DNA of 64,000 nt. It comes from Colwellia sp. C1TZA3. Its GTDB lineage: Bacteria; Pseudomonadota; Gammaproteobacteria; Enterobacterales; Alteromonadaceae. The notes beneath the pieces were generated by a model. The model saw nothing but the letters and a program-made list of their open reading frames with translations. It made no database searches and had not been told where the DNA came from. Both the position numbers and the translations under genes were made by a program. Location of the stretch: assembly GCF_007954265.1 (NCBI RefSeq), contig NZ_VOLS01000001.1, positions 124,001 to 188,000 of the forward strand, in the 5' to 3' direction. Shown piece by piece: positions 18,061 to 25,185 of this stretch. Position 1 is the first letter of the stretch. The number at the start of each line of letters is the position of its first letter.

Positions 18061-19800
18061 TTAGTGATCATGTGCTACCGATACGCCACCATGTGGTGTA
18101 CGGAAGTTTTCAACCATTTGTTGAATATGAGCTGGGGCTGGACCTGTTACTTTTAACATAGCGAACGCTACTGCAAAGTTAACAAAAGCACCAACTGAGC
18201 CAAAGGCATTTGGTGAAATTCCAAAGAACCAATTAGGACCCATGTCACCAAGGAATGAAGTACCAGGAATAAACATAATGCCTTTATGCTGGAATACATA
18301 CAGCATAGTTACACCGATACCTGCAATCATACCTGTAACCGCTGCAGTACCACTCATTTTCTTAGCAAATATACCCATCATTAACGCTGGGAATATTGAT
18401 GACGCAGCTAAACCAAAGGCTAACGCAACCGTTCCTGCGGCAAAACCAGGCGGATTTAAACCCAGCCAGCCTGCAACCATAACCGATATTGTCATGACAA
18501 CACGACCTGCCAGTAACTCGTTTTTCTCTGACAAATCAGGCGTTAATATCCCCTTCATTAAGTCGTGGGAAATAGAGGAGGATATCGCTAATAATAAACC
18601 GGCTGCGGTAGACAATGCTGCGGCTAAGCCACCTGCTGCTACTAGCGCAATGACCCAGTTTGGTAAGTTAGCGATTGCTGGGTTAGCCAATACCATAATG
18701 TCACGGTCAACTTTAACCATTTCATTGGTTGCTTTATCAGCAGTGTATTGGATTTTACCATCGCCATTTTTTTCTTCATATTGTAATAGACCCGTTTTTT
18801 CCCAATCTTTGAACCACTGAGGACGTTCAGCATAAACAAGGTTTTGACCCGCTGCTGGTTCAATAGTGTTCATTAAGTTTAAACGTGCCATCGCGCCAAC
18901 TGCAGGAGCAACTGTGTATAACAAAGCGATGAAAACTAATGCGTAACCCGCTGACTGTCGTGCCGCTTTTACTGAAGGCACAGTGAAGAAGCGCATAATA
19001 ACGTGAGGTAAACCCGCAGTACCAATCATCAGTGACAAGGTATATGCGAACATGTTTACTGAACCACCCATGTTGTCAGTGGTGTACTCTTTAAAGCCCA
19101 ACTCTGTTACAACAAGGTCTAACTTATCAAGTAAATAGACACCGCTACCGTCAGCTAGCGTAGAACCTAAACCTAATTGCGGAATAGGGTTACCCGTTAA
19201 CTGCAGTGAAATAAACACAGCGGGGATGGTGTAAGCAAAAATCAATACCACGTACTGAGCTATTTGCGTGTAAGTAATACCTTTCATACCACCAAGTACA
19301 GCATAAACCCAAACAACGAACATACCGATGTATAAGCCTAAATCGTAATCAACTTCTAGGAAGCGAGAGAAAGCAACACCCACACCTTTCATTTGGCCAA
19401 TGATATAAGTTAATGACGCAATAATTAAACAAACAACCGCAACAACACGTGCAGTTTTCGAATAATAACGATCAAAAATAAACTCAGGTACAGTAAATTT
19501 ACCGTGTTTGCGCATATAAGGTGCGAGTAACATAGCGAGTAATACATAACCACCGGTCCAACCCATTAGGAATACAGAACCGCCATAACCCAAAAATGAG
19601 ATCATACCAGCCATTGAAATGAATGACGCAGCACTCATCCAATCGGCACCGATAGCCATACCATTTTGCATTGGCGTAACGCCACCACCAGCGACATAGA
19701 ACTCACTCGTTGAACCTGCACGCGCCCACCAAGCAATACCAAAGTAAACGGCGAAAGAACCGAACACAGCAATGTATGTATAGAGTTTTAACTCATCCAT
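18061..19800 (-). CDS. Sodium:solute symporter large subunit (VC_2705 subfamily, ActP-like)
   Basis: 579-residue inner-membrane symporter of the SSS family with about 13-14 hydrophobic segments. The start LYTYIAVFGSFAVYFGIAWWAR, the ADWMSAASFISMAGMISF segment (sodium-site helix) and the long soluble loop around residues 310-370 are typical of the acetate/ActP-like branch that has a separate small subunit. It overlaps the DUF4212 gene by one base (TAATG), so the two are translationally coupled. Acetate or another short carboxylate is the likely substrate from family and context, not proven here. Confidence 0.9.
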   Translation of the reverse strand: MDELKLYTYIAVFGSFAVYFGIAWWARAGSTSEFYVAGGGVTPMQNGMAIGADWMSAASFISMAGMISFLGYGGSVFLMGWTGGYVLLAMLLAPYMRKHGKFTVPEFIFDRYYSKTARVVAVVCLIIASLTYIIGQMKGVGVAFSRFLEVDYDLGLYIGMFVVWVYAVLGGMKGITYTQIAQYVVLIFAYTIPAVFISLQLTGNPIPQLGLGSTLADGSGVYLLDKLDLVVTELGFKEYTTDNMGGSVNMFAYTLSLMIGTAGLPHVIMRFFTVPSVKAARQSAGYALVFIALLYTVAPAVGAMARLNLMNTIEPAAGQNLVYAERPQWFKDWEKTGLLQYEEKNGDGKIQYTADKATNEMVKVDRDIMVLANPAIANLPNWVIALVAAGGLAAALSTAAGLLLAISSSISHDLMKGILTPDLSEKNELLAGRVVMTISVMVAGWLGLNPPGFAAGTVALAFGLAASSIFPALMMGIFAKKMSGTAAVTGMIAGIGVTMLYVFQHKGIMFIPGTSFLGDMGPNWFFGISPNAFGSVGAFVNFAVAFAMLKVTGPAPAHIQQMVENFRTPHGGVSVAHDH

Positions 19801-20051
19801 TATGATTCCTCCACGTTATATTTTTTATCAAGGTCGTTCATTTTTTTGGTATACCAAAAAACTAAAGCGACAAATGTGTAAATCGAACCTTGTTGTGCAA
19901 ACCAGAAACCTAACTTGTACCCACCTAGACGTATTTCATTTAATGGCTCAACAAGAAGCAAACCAAAACCAAATGAAACCACGAACCAAATAGCAAGACT
20001 TATAAATATTAGGCGCAGATTCTCTGACCAATATGTTGCATTACCTTCCAT
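19800..20051 (-). CDS. Sodium/substrate symporter small subunit (DUF4212)
   Basis: 83 residues with two membrane helices (LIFISLAIWFVVSFGFGLLL and FWFAQQGSIYTFVALVFWY), the form always paired with VC_2705-type symporters. The ATG at 20051 is preferred over 20054 since AGGAGA is then 5 rather than 2 bases away. It is the first gene of a two-gene operon with the large subunit. It is divergent from the cNMP/CBS protein gene, and the 289-bp space between them presumably holds the promoters for both; no clear operator was recognised. Confidence 0.9.
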   Translation of the reverse strand: MEGNATYWSENLRLIFISLAIWFVVSFGFGLLLVEPLNEIRLGGYKLGFWFAQQGSIYTFVALVFWYTKKMNDLDKKYNVEES

Positions 20052-20340
20052 CATTCTCTCCTAGCAATTATTCCTATTAAACCTGTTTAGCTTAATAGGC
20101 ACAGCGTTTTATGATTTTTATACGCTTTATACCCGTTGTTTAAAGTAAGGTTGACTATTAATTCGACCCGCTAGCACAAGCGAACGTGGATAAATGAATA
20201 CTTAACCTACTCTAGGCTACACACTACCAAGCTTTTTTCGACTCTCATATTAAACTTTAGTCTAGAACACAGGTGAAACAGTTGACTTAAGCGCTACAAT
20301 TCCTCTAAATACACTAAGGATACTTATTGGAGATATTGCC

Positions 20341-22182
20341 ATGGACTCAGCCTTAATCGAAATCAGTGAATTTATACAAGCGATTCCTCCGATGGATTTA
20401 TTGCCGAGTAATATCATTGAACAAGTCGTTAAAGAGATCAGTATTTGCTATGTGCGTCGTGGCCAGTCGCTACCACCCGAGGGTATTGTAGAAAAAAATC
20501 TCTATATATTGCGCAAAGGGGCATTAAGCTATACTACTGAAAATAAAGAGTTATTGGGTAAGTATAGTGAAGGTGATATTTGTACGGCTTTTTGCCTAAA
20601 TAATAATGATAAGGCCAAAGTCACCTCTGATGAAGATACCTTGCTCTACAGTATTAACTATAATAATTTCCACCAGCTGGTCAATGAATATCCCGATGTG
20701 CTGGCATTTTTTCAGCAAACGTCTGAGCAACGCCTTAACAAGAAAATGCTGCAAGTTAATGAAGATGCTATTTTAAATTCTTCATTACTCAATAGTTCAA
20801 TCGCTCATTTTTGTCATGACCCTGTTGTTACCGTAAGTCCTGACACCAGTATTCAACAAGCGGCTATTTTGATGACCGAACAAGGTTTTTCATGTTTAGT
20901 TATCATACAAAATAACCAACTACTTGGCATAGTAACCGACAAAGACATTCGCCGTCGCTGTGTGGCGCAAGGCTTAGGTATTGACCAACCTGTTAGCGCC
21001 ATTATGACCGACGACATGACGACAATCGATATTAAAAGTACCGCCTATGATGCGTTAATGATGATGACACAAAAACATATACATCACTTACCTGTCACCG
21101 CCAATAGCGAACTCAAAGGCATGGTCACAGTGACGGATTTAATGAATAACGAAGGGCAAAATGCTGTCAACATTACCAGTGTTATTCATAAAGCAAAATC
21201 TGTCGACGAACTCACCGAAATCAGTAGCATGATACCTAAACTGCAAATTCGTATGGCAAAATTAGGTACTACCGCTGATCATGTCGGCAAAAGCATTAGT
21301 GCCATTACCATGGCTTTCACCATCCGATTAATTGAAATGGCAGAAAAATTATTAGGGCCACCACCCGTGCCTTACGCATGGCTAGCTGCAGGCTCACAAG
21401 GTAGACAAGAGCAATTTGCCCATTCAGATCAAGACAACGCCCTGATCATCTCAAACGACATGCAACCACAGCACGGTTACTGGTTTAAAGATCTGGCCAC
21501 TTTTGTTTCTGATGGCTTAGCGGCTTGTGGTTTTATTTATTGTCCGGGTAATGTCATGGCGACAAACCCACAGTGGTGCCAAACACAGAAAAAATGGTCA
21601 CAATATTTTGCTCAGTGGATTAACACACCAGAGCCAAAGGCATTAATTCATTGCAGTACTTTTTTTGACTTAATCACCGTTTATGGCGAGAGCAGTTTAC
21701 TCGAGCAGGTACGGGTAAAAATGTTAAAAAAAACCCGAAGTAGCACACTATTCATTGCGCACTTATCGCGTAATGCTTTAAATTTAAGACCGCCACTGGG
21801 TTTTTTCCGTGATTTTGTTTTAATTCAAGATGGTGAGAATAAAGCCACACTGGATTTAAAACACAACGGTATCGCCCCAATAGTTGATCTGGCCCGCATT
21901 TATGCATTATCTGAAGGAATTTCTTCGGTAAATACCATAGAGCGCTTAAAACAGGCCGCCGGAACACCTTCATTAACCAAAGCATCGGCAGCAAACCTTA
22001 TTGATGCCTATGAATTTTTAAGCATGCTGCGCATGATGCACCAAGCCAACAAATTACAACAAGGACAGCAACCCAATAACTATTTGTCACCAAAAGAAAT
22101 ATCTAAACTCGAGCGTGAACACTTAAAAGATGCTTTTAAAGTGATTAAAACCATGCAAGACAGCCGTCAATCAACCTATTAG
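20341..22182 (+). CDS. cNMP-binding / CBS-pair / DUF294 nucleotidyltransferase-like protein
   Basis: 613 residues in four parts: a cyclic-nucleotide-binding-like domain (about 25-135), two CBS domains (about 155-275, with GIVTDKDIRRRC and KGMVTVTDLMN), a DUF294 putative nucleotidyltransferase domain with AAGSQGRQEQFAHSDQDNAL near residues 348-367 (GS...DxD pattern as in GlnD), and a DUF294 C-terminal helical domain. The design suggests a regulator that senses adenine nucleotides and may uridylylate or adenylylate a partner. It is consistently found beside VC_2705 symporters. It is followed 15 bp later by the exonuclease gene, probably cotranscribed. Target unknown. Confidence 0.88.
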   Translation: MDSALIEISEFIQAIPPMDLLPSNIIEQVVKEISICYVRRGQSLPPEGIVEKNLYILRKGALSYTTENKELLGKYSEGDICTAFCLNNNDKAKVTSDEDTLLYSINYNNFHQLVNEYPDVLAFFQQTSEQRLNKKMLQVNEDAILNSSLLNSSIAHFCHDPVVTVSPDTSIQQAAILMTEQGFSCLVIIQNNQLLGIVTDKDIRRRCVAQGLGIDQPVSAIMTDDMTTIDIKSTAYDALMMMTQKHIHHLPVTANSELKGMVTVTDLMNNEGQNAVNITSVIHKAKSVDELTEISSMIPKLQIRMAKLGTTADHVGKSISAITMAFTIRLIEMAEKLLGPPPVPYAWLAAGSQGRQEQFAHSDQDNALIISNDMQPQHGYWFKDLATFVSDGLAACGFIYCPGNVMATNPQWCQTQKKWSQYFAQWINTPEPKALIHCSTFFDLITVYGESSLLEQVRVKMLKKTRSSTLFIAHLSRNALNLRPPLGFFRDFVLIQDGENKATLDLKHNGIAPIVDLARIYALSEGISSVNTIERLKQAAGTPSLTKASAANLIDAYEFLSMLRMMHQANKLQQGQQPNNYLSPKEISKLEREHLKDAFKVIKTMQDSRQSTY

Positions 22183-22197
22183 CGATAGCCATTTATC

Positions 22198-22896
22198 ATG
22201 TTAAACCATCATCCATTAACTCGCTGGCTAGTCGGCTTAGAAGCACAACGTAAACGTATGCTAAAAAAAGCACCTGCAGGGCCATTGCGCGACTTTCTCA
22301 GTGTACCTTTTCCACCACTTTACACTCCGTTGAATCATATCCCCATTTTAGCGGTAGACTTTGAAACCACGGGTTTAGATGCCGTACAAGATAAATTGCT
22401 CAGTGTGGGTTGCGTAGAGTTAAGCAATAATCAAATAAAGCTTGGCAGCAGTTATCATCAAATTATTAACACTAAAGGCAGCTTAAAAGCCAATAATGTT
22501 ACCATTCACCAAATTACTGATGACCAAAAAGACCAAGGAAAACCCTTAGCGGAGGTTGTAGAACAGTTACTTAAGCGCCTTGCAGGTAGAGTCATGTTAG
22601 TGCACTTTGCCCGTATTGAGCGACAATTTTTGCGACAGGCTTGTCTTGAACTCTATGGTATGGCGCCACCATTTCCCATTATAGATACCTTAGTGGTTGC
22701 TAAAAGAAGACTCGATAAAAGAGATGTCGCTTACGATCCCTCTGAGTTAAGGCTTTTAGCCTTACGGGCAAAGTACGATCTACCTGAGCACTATGCCCAC
22801 AACGCGCTAAATGACGCTATTGCAACCGCTGAATTACTCTTAGCGCAGGTAAGCGAACGGGGTGAAAACATACCATTGCAGCAATTGATTTTGTAA
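22198..22896 (+). CDS. DnaQ-like DEDDh 3'-5' exonuclease
   Basis: 232-residue exonuclease-fold protein. Motif ExoI is AVDFETTGLD (residues about 52-61), ExoII lies around TIHQITDDQ, and ExoIII is YAHNALNDAIATAEL near the C-terminus, giving an intact DEDDh set. It resembles the epsilon proofreading subunit family but is not DnaQ itself, and its partner or substrate is unknown. It is 15 bp after the cNMP/CBS gene, an arrangement also seen at symporter loci in other gammaproteobacteria, so it is probably part of this operon. Confidence 0.87.
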   Translation: MLNHHPLTRWLVGLEAQRKRMLKKAPAGPLRDFLSVPFPPLYTPLNHIPILAVDFETTGLDAVQDKLLSVGCVELSNNQIKLGSSYHQIINTKGSLKANNVTIHQITDDQKDQGKPLAEVVEQLLKRLAGRVMLVHFARIERQFLRQACLELYGMAPPFPIIDTLVVAKRRLDKRDVAYDPSELRLLALRAKYDLPEHYAHNALNDAIATAELLLAQVSERGENIPLQQLIL

Positions 22897-23081
22897 GCTA
22901 AGCATTAAATTAACATCTAGATAAATAGCCGTCATTATCAAAATATTTAAAATGCTGCACAATAACCTTGTAGCAATGCATCGATTATACCTAAGTTATT
23001 TTGCCCAAATACAGAAAATAGCTTGGTCTATTGCCAAACTATGAGATAATTATGGTCGCAATCACATACCTATGGTCAATT

Positions 23082-23318
23082 ATGAAACTTTTAGTTCGCA
23101 ACCTTTCTCGTACGACAACCGAACAGGAACTCCGTATTCTCTTTTCTGCTCATGGCACTGTCACTGAATGTAACTTAGTTTTAGACCAAGAAACGGCAAA
23201 ATCAAAAGGTTTCGCTTTTGTGGTAATGCCAGATGAAAAAGAAGCAAAATTAGCTTTATCTAATCTACATGAAACTAAGATCGCAAAAAACAAAATTCGT
23301 GTAAAAATAGCGCAGTAA
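23082..23318 (+). CDS. RRM-domain RNA-binding protein
   Basis: 78 residues made of a single RNA recognition motif. RNP2 is LLVRNL at the N-terminus and RNP1 is KGFAFVVM in the middle, both with the expected aromatic or aliphatic positions. I use the ATG at 23082 (MKLLVRNLSRTTTEQEL) because the RRM begins at once; the frame is open to 23031 but the added residues look non-domain. Neither start has a strong ribosome site. Small RRM proteins of this type are common in cold-adapted marine bacteria and are thought to act on RNA structure. It ends at a shared terminator with greB. Confidence 0.85.
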   Translation: MKLLVRNLSRTTTEQELRILFSAHGTVTECNLVLDQETAKSKGFAFVVMPDEKEAKLALSNLHETKIAKNKIRVKIAQ

Positions 23319-23341
23319 TATTAGCCAAAAAATAGAAAAAC

Positions 23342-23367
23342 AAAGCCAGCGTTAAGCTGGCTTTTTT
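23342..23367. terminator. Bidirectional terminator between the RRM gene and greB
   Basis: Stem AAAGCCAGC / GCTGGCTTT, 5-base loop, T-run on the plus strand and a TTTG-rich run on the minus strand. It fits both convergent genes. Confidence 0.82.
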
Positions 23368-23388
23368 GTTTAAAACTCATCAATAGCA

Positions 23389-23862
23389 TTATTGCTCATA
23401 CTCAATAGCACTAACGTACCAAATCTTGTCACCTGTCGGTGTTTTCACTACTACTTCGTCATCAACTACTTTTTTTAAACAGGCGCGTGAAATAGGTGAG
23501 TCGATTGAGGAAAAATCGTTGCGACCATAGATCTCTTCTGGGCCAACAATACGAAATTTTAGCGTTTCATTATCGTCATTGTCTAAACTCACCCAAGCGC
23601 CAAAAAATACTTTGCCTTCTTGCTGCGCGCCGTAATCAACAATTTTTAGCTCTTCAAGTATTTTACGTAAGTAACGCACACGGCGGTCTATTTCACGCAG
23701 ACGCTTTTTATTGTATTGATAGTCAGCATTCTCACTACGGTCACCTAAACTTGCCGCCCATGATACTTTACGGGTAGTTTCTGGGCGATCTTCTCGCCAC
23801 AGTTTATTTAACTCTTGTTGTAATAAAACATAACCCGCTCGGGTAATTAATTTTGTTTTCAT
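23389..23862 (-). CDS. greB: Transcription elongation factor GreB
   Basis: 157 residues against 158 in E. coli. It rescues backtracked RNA polymerase by stimulating transcript cleavage through its secondary channel. The N-terminal coiled coil carries the acidic tip ASLGDRSENADYQY, with the Asp and Glu that chelate the catalytic magnesium, and the C-terminal FKBP-like domain holds GRNDFSSIDSPISRACL. The KKRLREIDRRVRYLRKIL helix distinguishes GreB from GreA. Monocistronic. Confidence 0.95.
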   Translation of the reverse strand: MKTKLITRAGYVLLQQELNKLWREDRPETTRKVSWAASLGDRSENADYQYNKKRLREIDRRVRYLRKILEELKIVDYGAQQEGKVFFGAWVSLDNDDNETLKFRIVGPEEIYGRNDFSSIDSPISRACLKKVVDDEVVVKTPTGDKIWYVSAIEYEQ

Positions 23863-24110
23863 AAGTTGTACTATCGTTTCAATAACTGGCGATAAAGGGC
23901 GGTGTTAACGTAAAAATGCAAAAAACCAAACACTCATTTAACCATCATAGTATAGCGAAACACCTTGCTAGGCTAGTGATACCAATCAGCCTAACTTATG
24001 AATCCATTGGGATAATTATCGTTTGATAAAAACCTATTGTTTGAACAGCAAGCTATGGTTGATGAAACCAAAAGAAACTAACCTATTGAGTTTGCGATAC
24101 GCTAAACTGA

Positions 24111-24138
24111 AAAATACCGCGACATTACGCGGTATTTT
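24111..24138 (-). terminator. Terminator of the OmpA-family lipoprotein gene
   Basis: 11-bp perfect stem AAAATACCGCG / CGCGGTATTTT with a 6-base loop; on the minus strand the T-run follows. It stands 60 bp after the stop, past the tandem repeat. Confidence 0.8.
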
Positions 24139-24162
24139 ATCTTACTTTTGGCCTAATAATTT

Positions 24163-24212
24163 GGGCTATGTTTGCTTTGGGCTATGTTTGCTTTGGGCTA
24201 TGTTTGCTTTGG
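24163..24212. repeat. Three tandem copies of a 16-bp unit over the lipoprotein gene stop
   Basis: GGGCTATGTTTGCTTT is repeated three times without change at 24163, 24179 and 24195, with GG following. The last copy contains the stop codon and final codons of the minus-strand lipoprotein gene; the other two extend into the 3' untranslated region. Confidence 0.95.
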
Positions 24213-24827
24213 AATGATTTGAATTTCAACTCGGCGATTAAGTGCCCGGCCATTGGCGTTCATGTTATCAGCCACCGATCGAGATTCACCATAACCTATG
24301 GTCTTTAAACGACTAGCGATAATATCTTGATTGGTTAAATATTGCTTAACGCTGCCGGCACGTTGCTCAGATAAGTCTTGATTAAACTGTGCTGCACCTT
24401 GGCTATCAGTATGGCCTTCAATACTTAACAAGGTTTTCTCGTATTTATTTAACACCCGTGCGATAGCGTCCAAGGTATTGTAAAATCCAGTAGTAATATA
24501 AGCTTGGCCAGTTGCAAAAGTGATATTGGCTGGCATAATTAAACGTAAATTATCGCCTTCGCGTACCACTTCGATACCTGAGCCTGATAATTCATCACGA
24601 AACTCTTGTTCTTGTTTATCCATATAATCGCCAATAGCCACCCCAGCAAGTGCACCAATGGCAGCACCCCAAACAGCACGTTTATTCTTATGGTTACTGG
24701 TCGACTTACCGATAATCGCGCCAGTAATCGCGCCAATAGCGGCACCTTTTTCTTTATTAGTGCTTGCACAACCACTGAACGCTAAGGAAAGAACCACTAA
24801 ACTGATGATGGATTTTTTTAACTGCAT
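24198..24827 (-). CDS. OmpA-family lipoprotein with glycine-zipper region (YiaD-like)
   Basis: 209 residues. A lipoprotein signal ends at the lipobox LAFSGC, so the protein is lipidated at Cys20, probably in the outer membrane. Residues about 27-70 form a Gly/Ala zipper (GAAIGAITGAIIGKST, GAAIGALAGVAIGDYM). The C-terminal OmpA domain (about 90-205) binds peptidoglycan and carries ITFATGQAYI, IEGHTDSQG and the LSEQRAGSVKQYL and RALNRRVEI motifs. It is transcribed alone. Its 3' end has been reshaped by a tandem repeat that includes the stop codon. Confidence 0.9.
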   Translation of the reverse strand: MQLKKSIISLVVLSLAFSGCASTNKEKGAAIGAITGAIIGKSTSNHKNKRAVWGAAIGALAGVAIGDYMDKQEQEFRDELSGSGIEVVREGDNLRLIMPANITFATGQAYITTGFYNTLDAIARVLNKYEKTLLSIEGHTDSQGAAQFNQDLSEQRAGSVKQYLTNQDIIASRLKTIGYGESRSVADNMNANGRALNRRVEIQIIPKQT

Positions 24828-24978
24828 AAATAAGACCTTAAAGAAAATAATACTAATTGAACTAACTTGTTTTCATCATACCAAGGAAAAATGAATGGCA
24901 GATGAACGAGAATAAGTCATTGTATCAATTAAGCATGAATAAATAACATTATAAAAGCCAATACTACCACTTGTCTTG

Positions 24979-25063
24979 CATATACCCGCTCCTGTGTACC
25001 CTGCACCCGCGGTATACCATACATATACACGCTCCTTTGCACCCATGTATCCATGTATCCATG
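24979..25063. repeat. Degenerate direct repeats in the space before the M16 gene terminator
   Basis: The 358-bp space 24828-25185 contains no gene. It has two imperfect copies of CATATACnCGCTCCTnTG (near 24980 and 25022) and a tandem ATGTATCC pair, then the M16 peptidase terminator. Confidence 0.5.
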
Positions 25064-25087
25064 AAATACCGTACATCCTGTACATAA

Positions 25088-25112
25088 AAACACCACGGCC
25101 AGCGTGGTGTTT
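25088..25112 (-). terminator. Terminator of the M16 peptidase gene
   Basis: Stem AAACACCACG / CGTGGTGTTT with a 5-base loop; on the minus strand it is followed by TTTTATGT. It lies about 75 bp after the stop. Confidence 0.65.
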
Positions 25113-25185
25113 CATTAAAATAATTAACTGATGAAGTTAACTAATAAAATGAAGGTCTACTGTTAATTTTATTAGGTAAATAAAA

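Noticed and set aside
24023-24217. Open frame of 64 residues with a hydrophobic end
   Set aside because: It runs over the terminator and the tandem 16-bp repeat, on the strand opposite the lipoprotein gene end; the hydrophobic look comes from the repeat.
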